A DNA stretch of 64,000 nucleotides from Actinomadura parmotrematis (GTDB lineage: Bacteria; Actinomycetota; Actinomycetes; Streptosporangiales; Streptosporangiaceae): the NCBI RefSeq assembly GCF_019458805.1, contig NZ_JAIBOA010000001.1, forward strand, positions 372,001 through 436,000, read 5' to 3'. Both the position numbers and the translations under genes were made by a program. Below are positions 9,071 through 18,272 of the stretch, piece by piece. The notes beneath the pieces were generated by a model. The model did no database searches, was not told where the DNA came from, and worked only from the letters and a program-made list of their open reading frames with translations. Numbering within the stretch: position 1 is the first letter of the stretch; each line of letters opens with the position of its first letter.

Positions 9071-9106
9071 AGGACCCGCGCCCTACCCGGGGTGCGGGTC
9101 CTTTCG
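9071..9106 (+). terminator. rho-independent terminator after the cold-shock gene
   Basis: Perfect 9-bp arms AGGACCCGC (9071-9079) and GCGGGTCCT (9094-9102), followed by a short T run, lie 17 bp after the cold-shock stop codon. Confidence 0.75.
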
Positions 9107-9133
9107 TGTCCGCCCGGGCGGCACAATGGGGGC

Positions 9134-9517
9134 ATGCCCGCTCGCCCGTCCGACCTGGACCCCACGATCGCCGCCCGCCTCAAGCGGGACGCCGACGGCC
9201 TCGTCCCCGCCATCTGCCAGCAGTACGACACCGGCGAGGTGCTCATGCTCGGCTACATGGACGACGAGGCGCTGCACCGCACCCTCACCACCGGCCGCTG
9301 CACCTACTGGTCGCGCAGCCGCCGCGAGTACTGGGTGAAGGGCGAGACCTCCGGGCACCAGCAGTGGGTGAAGTCGGTCGCGCTGGACTGCGACGCCGAC
9401 GCGATCCTGGTCAAGGTCGACCAGGTGGGCGCGGCCTGCCACACCGGCGACCGCACCTGCTGGGACGCCGACGTGCTGGACGCGGTCGCCGGAGAGCGCC
9501 CGAAGCAGTCGTCATGA
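9134..9517 (+). CDS. hisI: phosphoribosyl-AMP cyclohydrolase
   Basis: The 127-residue enzyme opens the purine ring of phosphoribosyl-AMP, the third step of histidine biosynthesis. Family blocks are all present: [32 protein letters not shown], and the metal ligands in [22 protein letters not shown] followed by CW. There is no HisE fusion, as usual in actinobacteria. The ATG at 9134 starts the conserved core; the upstream extension is noise. Its stop overlaps the ATG of the Trp-associated membrane protein (ATGA), tying it to the trp transcription unit. In Streptomyces trpE normally follows hisI here; it is absent. Confidence 0.97.
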   Translation: MPARPSDLDPTIAARLKRDADGLVPAICQQYDTGEVLMLGYMDDEALHRTLTTGRCTYWSRSRREYWVKGETSGHQQWVKSVALDCDADAILVKVDQVGAACHTGDRTCWDADVLDAVAGERPKQSS

Positions 9518-10122
9518 CCCCCGCCCGCGAGCGCGGCCTCACCGCGCTGGCCTGCGCGGCGGGCGCCGGGCTCGCCCTGCTCGCCGCCGGCCGGGTGTGG
9601 GCGACGGTCCGCGCGGCCGGCGCCATCACCCCCTTCACCGAGAGCGTCACCGGCCGCGACCTCGGCGGCACCGCGTCCGCGCTCGGCTGGGCCGGGCTCG
9701 CCGGCCTCGCCGCGCTGTTCGCCACCCGCGGCCGCGTCCGGCAGGCCGTCGGCGCCCTCATCGCGGCGTTCGGCGCCGGCATCGTCTACGGCACCGTCGT
9801 CAGCGTGCAGCGCTCCCACGTGGTGGACGTCGCGGGCGACAAGCGCGCGCTGCTGAAGCTCGGCGCGTCCCCGCAGATGGACGTGAACCTGTGGTGGATG
9901 GTGTCGGTCACCGGCGGCGTCCTGCTGGCCGCCGCGGGCCTGGTCGTCCTGGTGCGCGGCGCCCGCTGGCCCGGCATGTCCGCCCGCTACGAGCGCGAGA
10001 CGGCGCCCGCCGCGGCGTCCGCGCCCGCCGCGCCCGCGGACGACGCGGCGGGCCTCTGGAAGTCCCTGGACCGCGGCGAGGACCCGACCGACCACGACCG
10101 GCCCGCCGAGCCCCGCCGGTGA
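9514..10122 (+). CDS. Trp biosynthesis-associated membrane protein (TIGR02234)
   Basis: A 202-residue integral membrane protein of the family found in actinobacterial trp operons. Four hydrophobic helices are visible: [53 protein letters not shown] and [20 protein letters not shown] short periplasmic section [20 protein letters not shown] lies between helices 3 and 4, and an Ala/Pro-rich cytoplasmic tail ends in [13 protein letters not shown], a conserved-looking terminal block. Biochemical role is unknown. It overlaps hisI by 4 bp and the response-regulator start by 4 bp (GTGA), so three genes are translationally coupled. Confidence 0.85.
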   Translation: MTPARERGLTALACAAGAGLALLAAGRVWATVRAAGAITPFTESVTGRDLGGTASALGWAGLAGLAALFATRGRVRQAVGALIAAFGAGIVYGTVVSVQRSHVVDVAGDKRALLKLGASPQMDVNLWWMVSVTGGVLLAAAGLVVLVRGARWPGMSARYERETAPAAASAPAAPADDAAGLWKSLDRGEDPTDHDRPAEPRR

Positions 10123-10772
10123 GCGGCGGCGGGGGCGGGCTCGTCCTGATCGCCGAGCACGAGGCGGCCGTCGCCGAGCTGGCCCGCCGCTACCTGGCCC
10201 GCGAGGGCCTGGAGGTGGAGATCGAGGCCGATCCCGGGCGGGCCGCCGCGGCCGCCGCCCGGCTCCGCCCCGCCGCCGTCGTCCTGGACCTGTCCACCGC
10301 GCCGCTGCCCGCCGACCTGTACCGGCGGGTCGCCGAGGCCGCCCGGCCCGCGCCCGTCGTCGCGGTCGCCGCCCGTCCCGAGGACGCCCCCCGCGCCCCG
10401 TTCCGGGTGGCGCGCCCCTTCGGTCCCCGCGACCTCGTCGCGGCGGTGCTGCTCGCGGTGCGCGGCGACGGCGGTCCCGGCGCCGGGCCGCTGCGCGCGG
10501 GCGCGGTCGTGCTGGACCCGGCGGGCCGCGCCGCCCGCCTGCGCGACGCGCCGGTCGCCCTCACCGGCACCGAGTTCGACCTGCTGGAGTTCCTCATGGG
10601 CAACCCCGGCCGCGTCTTCACCCGCGAGCAGCTCCTGGCGGGCGCGTGGGGGCCGGGCACGGGGGCCGGGAGCCGCACCGTGGACGTGCACGTCGCGCAG
10701 CTGCGCGCCAAGCTCGGCGGCGACAGCCCGATCCGCACCGTGCGCGGCGTCGGCTACGTCCTCGACGCCTGA
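10119..10772 (+). CDS. OmpR-type response regulator with degenerate receiver, inside trp cluster
   Basis: 217 residues starting at a GTG that overlaps the previous stop. The N-terminal ~115 residues look like a CheY receiver: LVLIAEHEAAVAELARRYL, then the aspartate in AAVVLDLS, then ARPFGPRDLVAAV. The acidic pair is altered (EHE instead of an xDD/xED pattern) and the conserved Lys before Pro-Phe is Arg. The C-terminus is a clean winged-helix effector: LTGTEFDLLEFLMGNPGRVFTREQLL, then RTVDVHVAQLRAKLGG and IRTVRGVGYVLDA. No histidine kinase is adjacent. By position it could control tryptophan or histidine genes, but that is inference. Confidence 0.85.
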   Translation: MSGGGGGLVLIAEHEAAVAELARRYLAREGLEVEIEADPGRAAAAAARLRPAAVVLDLSTAPLPADLYRRVAEAARPAPVVAVAARPEDAPRAPFRVARPFGPRDLVAAVLLAVRGDGGPGAGPLRAGAVVLDPAGRAARLRDAPVALTGTEFDLLEFLMGNPGRVFTREQLLAGAWGPGTGAGSRTVDVHVAQLRAKLGGDSPIRTVRGVGYVLDA

Positions 10773-10835
10773 CCCCGGGCCCCCGACCGGCCCGCCGTCC
10801 GCGGGCGGCGGCCGCGCCTCGTCTACGCTGGCGGT

Positions 10836-11291
10836 ATGACCCGAGCGCCCGCGCCCGCCGAGCCCGCCGCCGCGTCCGGGATGGCCGGACGTGGCCGGGC
10901 GCGCGCCCTCGCCGGCCCGGCCGCCGCCGCGGCGGCGCTCGCGGCCGCGACCGCCGTCGTCGGGCTGGTCGACCCGCACGAGCCCGGCCACTACCCGACC
11001 TGCCCCTTCCTCGCGGTCACCGGCTGGTACTGCCCGGGGTGCGGCGGCCTGCGCATGGTGAACTCCCTGGTCAACGGGCATCCCGGCGCCGCGCTCGGCT
11101 CCAACCCGCTGCTGCTCGTGCTGCTGGCGCTGCCGGTCTACCTGTGGGCGCGGTGGACGTGGCTGGCGGCGCGCGACCGCCCGATGCGGTCCCGGCTGTT
11201 CCGGCCCTGGGTCGCCTGGGCCGTCCTCGCCGCCGTCGCCGTCTTCGGGATCGTGCGCAATCTGCCGTTCGCCCATGTCCTGGCACCCTGA
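10836..11291 (+). CDS. DUF2752 membrane protein
   Basis: The 151-residue protein shows the DUF2752 core: [19 protein letters not shown] with its Cys-x2-Cys motif, followed by [18 protein letters not shown]. Three hydrophobic helices are visible (residues ~28-48, ~87-105 and ~125-142). Homologues sit next to trp genes in many actinobacteria, consistent with this position between the response regulator and trpC. The two cysteines next to the first membrane segment might bind metal or form a disulphide. Function unknown. Confidence 0.8.
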   Translation: MTRAPAPAEPAAASGMAGRGRARALAGPAAAAAALAAATAVVGLVDPHEPGHYPTCPFLAVTGWYCPGCGGLRMVNSLVNGHPGAALGSNPLLLVLLALPVYLWARWTWLAARDRPMRSRLFRPWVAWAVLAAVAVFGIVRNLPFAHVLAP

Positions 11292-11409
11292 CCTGGTATG
11301 TCCGGGCCTGTCGCCGGTCCGGTGGGGAGGGCGCGCCGCGGGTGCCGATAGCATCGGGACCACGGATCGACCGCAGATCCGGCCGACGTTGACACAGGGG
11401 GCCGACCGC

Positions 11410-12216
11410 GTGAGTGTGCTCGACGAGATCATCGAAGGCGTGCGGGCCGATCTCGCCGAAAGGCAGCGAGAGGTGCCGCTGGAGGCCCTCAAGGAGCGGG
11501 CCGCCGCCGCGGCGCCGCCGCGCGACGCGCTCGCCGCGCTGCGCGGCCTCGGCGTCGGCGTCATCGCCGAGGTGAAGCGCAGCAGCCCCTCCAAGGGCGC
11601 GCTCGCCGCCATCGCCGACCCGGCCGCGCTCGCCCGCGACTACGCGGCCGGCGGCGCCAAGGTCATCAGCGTGCTGACCGAGCGGCGCCGCTTCGGCGGC
11701 AGCCTGGACGACCTGGCCGCCGTCCGCGCCAGCGTCGACATCGCGGTGCTGCGCAAGGACTTCATCGTCACCTCCTACCAGCTGTGGGAGGCCCGCGCGT
11801 ACGGCGCCGACCTCGCCCTGCTCATCGTCGCCGCCCTCGACCAGGACGCCCTGGTGTCGCTGGTGGAGCGGGCCGAGTCGATCGGCCTGCTGCCGCTGGT
11901 GGAGGCGCACACCGAGGAGGAGGTCGAGCGCGCGGTCGCCGCCGGCGCCAGGGTCGTCGGGATCAACGCCCGCGACCTGAAGACCCTCAAGGTCGACCGC
12001 GACACCTTCGCGCGCCTCGCCCCGCTCGTCCCCAAGGACGTGGTGAGCGTCGCCGAGTCCGGCGTGCGCGGCCCGCACGACCTGCTCGCCTACGCCTCGG
12101 CGGGCGCCGACGCGGTGCTGGTCGGGGAGTCCCTGGTGATCGGCAAGGACCCGCGGACCGCCGTCGCCGACCTGGTCGCCGCGGGCGCCCACCCCGCCCT
12201 CCGCCAGGGCAAATGA
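11410..12216 (+). CDS. trpC: indole-3-glycerol phosphate synthase
   Basis: 268 residues starting at GTG ([11 protein letters not shown]), preceded by a purine-rich AGGGGG ribosome-binding site. It closes carboxyphenylamino-deoxyribulose phosphate to indole-3-glycerol phosphate. TIM-barrel signatures include [13 protein letters not shown] (phosphate and catalytic Lys region), [47 protein letters not shown] and VAESGVRGP. Length is normal for a monofunctional TrpC with no TrpF fusion. It is followed by a 127-bp gap before trpB holding a hairpin and a mini-ORF. Confidence 0.97.
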   Translation: MSVLDEIIEGVRADLAERQREVPLEALKERAAAAAPPRDALAALRGLGVGVIAEVKRSSPSKGALAAIADPAALARDYAAGGAKVISVLTERRRFGGSLDDLAAVRASVDIAVLRKDFIVTSYQLWEARAYGADLALLIVAALDQDALVSLVERAESIGLLPLVEAHTEEEVERAVAAGARVVGINARDLKTLKVDRDTFARLAPLVPKDVVSVAESGVRGPHDLLAYASAGADAVLVGESLVIGKDPRTAVADLVAAGAHPALRQGK

Positions 12217-12251
12217 CGCCGCGCACGCGGCGGGACCGGTAAGGTGCGGCC

Positions 12252-12305
12252 ATGCTGATGGAACCATTGCGCGAACGATGGCGCGCTTGTCCGACGTCTC
12301 ACTGA
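12252..12305 (+). CDS. possible 17-codon ORF in the trpC-trpB gap
   Basis: ATG at 12252 reads MLMEPLRERWRACPTSH and stops at 12305. A plausible ribosome-binding site AAGGTG (12241-12246) lies 5 nt upstream. The gap also contains a 7-bp hairpin right after the trpC stop (12217-12223 with 12226-12232). In Streptomyces coelicolor the small gene trpM sits in exactly this slot between trpC and trpB, but that protein is much longer and I cannot claim homology. It could be a remnant, a leader-type peptide or chance. Only one Trp codon is present, so it is not a classical attenuator peptide. Confidence 0.3.
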   Translation: MLMEPLRERWRACPTSH

Positions 12306-12343
12306 CCGGATAAGCCCTCTCCTAGAACAGGACGAGCTCTCCC

Positions 12344-13578
<1,235 letters not shown>

Positions 13579-13582
<4 letters not shown>

Positions 13583-14391
13583 CCGTCCAGACCGCGTTCG
13601 ACAAGGCCCGCGCCGAGGACCGCGCGGCGCTCGTCGGCTACCTGCCGGCCGCGTTCCCCTCCCGGGAGGGCGGGATCCGCGCCGTCACCGCGATGGTGGA
13701 GGCCGGCTGCGACGTCATCGAGATCGGGCTGCCCTACTCCGACCCGATGATGGACGGCCCCACCATCCAGGACGCCGTCCACCACGCCCTGGTCGGCGGC
13801 GCCCGCGTCGCCGACGTGTTCGCCGCCGTGGAGGCGGTCGCCGCGACCGGCGTCCCCGCCCTGGTGATGACCTACTGGAACCCCGTCGACCGCTACGGCG
13901 TGGAAGCGTTCGCCCGCGACCTGGCGTCGGCGGGCGGCAGCGGCCTCATCACCCCCGACCTCACCCCCGAGGAGGCCGGGCCCTGGGTGGAGGCGTCCGA
14001 CGCCCACGACCTGGACCGGGTGTTCCTGGTCGCGCTGAGCTCCACCGACGAGCGCATCGACAAGATCACCAGGCTGAGCCGGGGGTTCGTGTACGCGGCG
14101 TCGCTGATGGGCGTCACCGGCGCCCGCACCGCCGTGGACACCGGCGCGCCGCGGCTGGTCGAGCGCACGCGGGCCGCGATCGCCGCGCAGGGCCGCGACC
14201 TGCCCGTCGGCCTCGGCCTCGGCGTCGGCGACGGCCGGCAGGCCGCCGAGGTCGCCGGGTTCGCCGACGGCGTCATCGTCGGGTCGGCGTTCGTCCGCCG
14301 GCTGCTGGACGGGTCGACGCTGGAGGAGGGCCTCGCCGACCTGCGCGAGCTCACCGCCGACCTCGCCGCCGGGGTCCGCTCCGGCCGGTGA
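13579..14391 (+). CDS. trpA: tryptophan synthase alpha subunit
   Basis: 270 residues, beginning in the ATGA overlap with trpB. It cleaves indole-3-glycerol phosphate and channels indole to TrpB. Catalytic residues are visible as Glu48 ([12 protein letters not shown]) and Asp59 (MMDGPTIQ). Other family markers are [42 protein letters not shown] and [29 protein letters not shown]. It ends the trp cluster; about 130 bp separate it from the envelope block. Confidence 0.98.
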
Positions 14392-14521
14392 GCCCTCCCG
14401 GGCCCGCACTCGTGACAGGATGGGGGCCGCGTTCTGACGGCCCGCTTATCCGCGACCCCCTAGGGTGGGCGCGGCGGCCGTCCGCGCGGCCCCCACGACC
14501 AGCGAGGATGTGAGGTTACCG

Positions 14522-15184
14522 GTGCTTACCGAGAAGGCGACGACGGCTCCGGGCGGGCCGTCCGGCCCGGCCCGGGGCGGCCTGCCCTGGATCGTGGCCG
14601 CGGTGGCCCTGGGCCTCGCGGTCATGCTCGCCTGGACCGCCTACGCCAAGATCGACCAGGAGTGGATCGGCGTCGCCGGCGGCCTCGGCATCGTCGCGGT
14701 GCTGCTGTACGCCGCCCGCGCGCGGCTGCGCGACCCGTGGATCACCACGGCGGCGCGGGCGGGCCTCGCGGTCGTGCTCGGCTGGGCCGGCCTGGCCAAG
14801 ATCGACGAGCCGGCCGCGCTGCAGAAGATCGCGGTCAAGGGCTACGACGTGATGCCCGACGGCGCCGCGTCGGTCGTCGGCAGCGCGCTGCCGATCCTGG
14901 AGATCGTGCTGGCCGCGCTGCTGGTCGCGGGGTTCGCCACCCGGGTCACCGGCGCCCTGTCGGCGCTGCTCATGGTGGTCTTCATCGTGGGCATCGCGCA
15001 GGCGTGGGTGCGCGGCCTGAAGATCGACTGCGGCTGCTTCGGCGGTGGCGGGGCGGCCGCGAACCCCCACTATCTTGGTGAGATCCTGCGCGACACCGGC
15101 TTCCTCGCCCTCGCGGCGTGGATCGCGGCGTTCCCCCCTGGCAGGTTCGCGGTGGACCGGGTCCTCGGCCTCCACGAGGACTGA
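14522..15184 (+). CDS. MauE/DoxX-like membrane protein
   Basis: A 220-residue integral membrane protein. Two related helical halves each contain a W-x-x-x-x-K-I-D element (LAWTAYAKIDQEW and LGWAGLAKIDEPA), suggesting an internal duplication. The motif LKIDCGCFGGGG near the C-terminus is the Cys-Gly-Cys signature of MauE-type proteins, which work with thioredoxin-fold partners. Two DsbA-like genes follow immediately, supporting a role in passing reducing or oxidising equivalents across the membrane. The GTG at 14522 has GTGAGG 6 nt upstream; an earlier in-frame GTG lies within that site. Specific substrates are unknown. Confidence 0.75.
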   Translation: MLTEKATTAPGGPSGPARGGLPWIVAAVALGLAVMLAWTAYAKIDQEWIGVAGGLGIVAVLLYAARARLRDPWITTAARAGLAVVLGWAGLAKIDEPAALQKIAVKGYDVMPDGAASVVGSALPILEIVLAALLVAGFATRVTGALSALLMVVFIVGIAQAWVRGLKIDCGCFGGGGAAANPHYLGEILRDTGFLALAAWIAAFPPGRFAVDRVLGLHED

Positions 15185-15218
15185 CGCGAGGACCGACCCC
15201 CTATAAGGAGCGATGGAC

Positions 15219-16031
15219 ATGAGCAAGGCCGCGCGGGAGCGGACCGCCCGGGAGCGGCTGGCCGAGGAGCGCAAGCGCCAGGCCGCCAAGCAGAAGCGCA
15301 CCCGCACCCTGCTGGTCGGGGTCGCCGCCGTCGTGGTGATCGCGGTCGTCGTCGCCGGGGCGGTGCTGTTCAAGAACAAGGACGACAGCGCCGCGTCCGG
15401 CTACACCGGCCCCCTCGCGCCGACCACGGTCGCCGCCGACGGCACCGTCACGATGGCGCAGCCCACCGCGACCGGGCCGACGGTGGACCTCTACGAGGAC
15501 TTCCAGTGCCCGATCTGCAAGGAGTTCGAGGAGAAGTCCGGCGCCACGGTCAAGAAGCTGGCCGGCCAGGGCAAGATCAAGGTCGTGTACCACGTGCTCG
15601 GCTTCGTGAACCAGCAGGGCTCGGTGCGCGCCGGCGCCGCCGCCAAGTGCGCCGCCGACCTCGGCAGGTTCACCCAGTTCCACGACGTGGCCTACAAGGA
15701 GCAGCCGGACGAGCGGACGGCGCTCACCCTCGACGACCTGAAGGGCTTCGGGAAGAAGGCCGGCATCACCGGCACCTACGACAAGTGCGTGACCGACCAG
15801 GCGTTCGCGCCGCAGGTGCAGAAGAACACCACCGAGGGCCTGAAGCTGCTGTCGGCCAAGTACGGCCAGCAGGCCGGCACCCCGTCGATGCTGGTGAACG
15901 GCGAGCCGATCAGCCAGAACACCATGTTCGAGCCGAGCGCGCTGGAGCGCGCCCTGCTGGCGGCGGCCTCCGGCCCCTCCAGCGCCAGCCCGAGCGCGAG
16001 CCCGTCGGCGTCGGCCACGGCGAAGAAGTGA
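15219..16031 (+). CDS. membrane-anchored DsbA-family thiol oxidoreductase
   Basis: 270 residues. A highly charged cytoplasmic stretch (ARERTARERLAEERKRQAAK) precedes one membrane helix (TLLVGVAAVVVIAVVVAGAV), then a thioredoxin-fold domain outside the cell. The active site is CPIC in LYEDFQCPICKEFEEKSG, the cis-Pro loop is QQAGTPSMLVNG, and a further cysteine pair (AAKCAADLG and YDKCVTDQ) lies in the helical insert. The tail is Ser/Ala/Pro-rich. AAGGAG at 15205-15210 is 8 nt from the ATG at 15219 and only 2 nt from an earlier ATG at 15213, so 15219 is preferred. It likely oxidises or isomerises disulphides in exported proteins. Confidence 0.88.
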   Translation: MSKAARERTARERLAEERKRQAAKQKRTRTLLVGVAAVVVIAVVVAGAVLFKNKDDSAASGYTGPLAPTTVAADGTVTMAQPTATGPTVDLYEDFQCPICKEFEEKSGATVKKLAGQGKIKVVYHVLGFVNQQGSVRAGAAAKCAADLGRFTQFHDVAYKEQPDERTALTLDDLKGFGKKAGITGTYDKCVTDQAFAPQVQKNTTEGLKLLSAKYGQQAGTPSMLVNGEPISQNTMFEPSALERALLAAASGPSSASPSASPSASATAKK

Positions 16032-16080
16032 CGGCGCGGAAGTGACGGCGGCGGCCTGACCGGCCGCCGGCGGCGCCGGT

Positions 16081-16122
16081 GAGGGCGCGGTCCCCGCAGG
16101 GGGGCCGCGCCCTCGTCCTTTC
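16081..16122 (+). terminator. intrinsic terminator between the two DsbA-like genes
   Basis: 10-bp perfect arms (16081-16090 and 16105-16114) with a 14-nt loop are followed by a pyrimidine/T-rich run. It separates the first DsbA gene from the second, which therefore probably has its own promoter. Confidence 0.65.
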
Positions 16123-16216
16123 CCTTCTCTTCGCCCGCAGCCGACCGGTTCTGGTGGACGCCGCCAGTAGCGTCTCCCGGGGTGGGCGCGGCGCCCACCC
16201 GGATCGGGGGGTCCAG

Positions 16217-16996
16217 ATGGCCGAGAGGCAGGGCGGCACGGACGGCGGTACGGACGCGCGCGAGCGGCTCGCGGAGACGCGGGCGCGGCAGGAGCGCGCG
16301 GACAAGCGCCGTACCAGGGGGATCGTCGTGGGGGTCGGGGCCGTCGCGGTCGCCGCCGTCGCGGTGCTCGCCGTCGTGGTCGCCCGCAGCGGCGGCGACG
16401 ACGAGGCGCCCGCCTACACCGGGGCGCTCGCGCCGGTGTCGCGGCAGGGCGACGGGTCGGTGCTGATGGCGAAGGCGGGCGTCACCCGGCCCGTGCTGGA
16501 GATCTTCGAGGACTTCCAGTGCCCGATCTGCAAGGAGGTCGAGCACGCCTCCGGCCCGGCCATCAAGGAGATGGCCGCCAAGGGCGAGGCCCGCGTCGTC
16601 TACCGGCCGTTCCAGCTGTTCCAGGGGGCGCAGCGCGAGCCGCTGTCGTCCAACAGCCACCGCGCCGCCAACGCCGCGCTCTGCGCGCCCGCCGAGCACT
16701 GGGTGGCCTACCACGACGCCCTCTACGCCCACCAGCCCGACGAGGGCGACAAGGGTTTCGCGGCCGACGACCTCGTCGCGTGGGGGCGGCAGGCCGGCAT
16801 CACCGGCGAGGACTTCGCCGCCTGCGTGCGGACCGACGCCAAGAGCGCCCAGGTCGCGGCCATGACCGCCTACGCGGAGCGGGACCGCGGGGTGACCGGC
16901 ACCCCGACCGTCGTCCTGGACGGCAAGCCGCTGGACCTGCAGGACCGGCTCCTGGACCCGGACGCGCTGCGCGAGGCGGTCCGGCGGGCGCGCTGA
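16217..16996 (+). CDS. second membrane-anchored DsbA-family protein
   Basis: A 259-residue paralogue of the upstream gene: charged N-terminus, one membrane helix (GIVVGVGAVAVAAVAVLAVVV), a YTGALAP linker like its neighbour's YTGPLAP, then a thioredoxin fold with CPIC (IFEDFQCPICKEVEHASG) and the cis-Pro loop TGTPTVVLDG. Cysteines in NAALCAPAEH and FAACVRTD match the second pair in its paralogue. The start is the ATG at 16217; the frame stays open upstream through the terminator hairpin, which is not coding. The two DsbA copies probably arose by tandem duplication and may differ in substrates. Confidence 0.88.
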   Translation: MAERQGGTDGGTDARERLAETRARQERADKRRTRGIVVGVGAVAVAAVAVLAVVVARSGGDDEAPAYTGALAPVSRQGDGSVLMAKAGVTRPVLEIFEDFQCPICKEVEHASGPAIKEMAAKGEARVVYRPFQLFQGAQREPLSSNSHRAANAALCAPAEHWVAYHDALYAHQPDEGDKGFAADDLVAWGRQAGITGEDFAACVRTDAKSAQVAAMTAYAERDRGVTGTPTVVLDGKPLDLQDRLLDPDALREAVRRAR

Positions 16997-17039
16997 CGGC
17001 GGTCCCGGCGGCGGCCCGGACGCGCTAACCTCATCGCTC

Positions 17040-18272
17040 ATGCAGCCGCAGGCCTTCATCCCCAGTCCCTCCCAGGGCGTCTGGCACCTCGGACCGGTCC
17101 CCATCCGGGCCTACGCCATCATGATCATCATCGGTATCGTCCTCGCGGTCTGGCTCGGCGAGCGGCGCTGGGCCGCCAAGGGCGGCAACCCCGGCGTGAT
17201 CATCGACGTCGCGGTGTGGGCGGTGCCGTTCGGCCTGGTCGGCGGCCGCCTGTACCACGTCATCACCGACTACCAGCGCTACTTCGGCGCGGGCCGCGAC
17301 CCGGTCAACGCGCTGAAGATCTGGGAGGGCGGCCTCGGGATCTGGGGCGCGGTCGTGCTCGGCGCGGTCGGCGCCGTCATCGGCTGCCGCCGGCACGGGG
17401 TGTCGGTGCTCGCGCTCGGCGACGCGATCGCGCCCGGCATCGCGCTCGGCCAGGCCGTCGGCCGGTGGGGCAACTACTGGAACCAGGAGCTGTACGGGCG
17501 CCCGCTGGACGCCTTCTGGGCCCTGAAGATCGACTCCAGTCACCGGCCGGCGCTGCCGAGCGGCGCGCCCGACCCCCGCTACGCCGACGTCGCCACCTAC
17601 CACCCGACGTTCCTGTACGAGTCGCTGTGGTGCCTCGGCGTCGCCCTGCTGGTGCTGTGGGCCGACCGCCGCTACAAGCTCACCCACGGCCGCGCGTTCG
17701 CGCTCTACGTCGCCGCCTACACCGTCGGCCGCGCCTGGATCGAGTGGCTGCGCATCGACGACGCCCACCACATCCTCGGGCTGCGCCTGAACGACTGGAC
17801 GTGCCTGGTGGTGTTCATCGGCGCGGTGGCCTACCTGTACTGGGCGCGCGACAGGACGGGCCCGGAGAACGTCGGCCAGGGCGTCCCGGTGGACGAGCCC
17901 GTCGCCGAGGCGGCCGCCGCCGAGGCCGCCGGGACGGACGCGGGCGACGACACCGGCGACGACACCGGCGACGACACCGGCGACGAGACGGGGGAGGGGC
18001 CCGCCGAGCCCGCTGAGGAGCCCGTGGCGCAGGCCGAGGAGGCCGCTGGGGCCGGCGGTGCGGCGGAGCCCGCCGAACCCGTCTCCGAGCCGCGGGAGCC
18101 CGCCGGGGACGCCCCTGCGGAGGACGCTCCCGCCGCTGAGGAGCCGGCGGACGAGACCCCCGCCGAGCCCGCCGCCGAGACCCCGGACGAGCCCGCCGGC
18201 GAGCCCGTGGTGAAGCCCGTCGAGGATGACGCCGGCCCGAAGCCGCGTACCGCCGCACCCGCCAGTGAATAG
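17040..18272 (+). CDS. lgt: prolipoprotein diacylglyceryl transferase with acidic C-terminal tail
   Basis: Lgt transfers diacylglycerol to the lipobox cysteine of prolipoproteins. Residues ~1-285 are the polytopic enzyme: GPVPIRAYAIMIIIGIVLAV, VGGRLYHVITDYQ, the signature GQAVGRWGNYWNQELYGRP and AYTVGRAWIEWLRIDD. Residues ~290-410 form a long low-complexity Ala/Pro/Glu/Asp tail containing four GDDT-type repeats and many EPA/PAE elements, predicted to be disordered in the cytoplasm. Actinobacterial Lgt proteins often carry such tails of variable length. The following gene starts in the last base of this stop (TAGTG), so they are probably co-transcribed. Confidence 0.96.
   Translation: MQPQAFIPSPSQGVWHLGPVPIRAYAIMIIIGIVLAVWLGERRWAAKGGNPGVIIDVAVWAVPFGLVGGRLYHVITDYQRYFGAGRDPVNALKIWEGGLGIWGAVVLGAVGAVIGCRRHGVSVLALGDAIAPGIALGQAVGRWGNYWNQELYGRPLDAFWALKIDSSHRPALPSGAPDPRYADVATYHPTFLYESLWCLGVALLVLWADRRYKLTHGRAFALYVAAYTVGRAWIEWLRIDDAHHILGLRLNDWTCLVVFIGAVAYLYWARDRTGPENVGQGVPVDEPVAEAAAAEAAGTDAGDDTGDDTGDDTGDETGEGPAEPAEEPVAQAEEAAGAGGAAEPAEPVSEPREPAGDAPAEDAPAAEEPADETPAEPAAETPDEPAGEPVVKPVEDDAGPKPRTAAPASE
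17943..17990 (+). repeat. 12-bp tandem repeat inside lgt tail
   Basis: Three perfect copies of GGCGACGACACC (17943-17978) plus a fourth diverged copy (17979-17990) encode GDDTGDDTGDDTGDET. Being in multiples of three, copy-number change would keep the frame. It is a likely slippage site. Confidence 0.85.
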
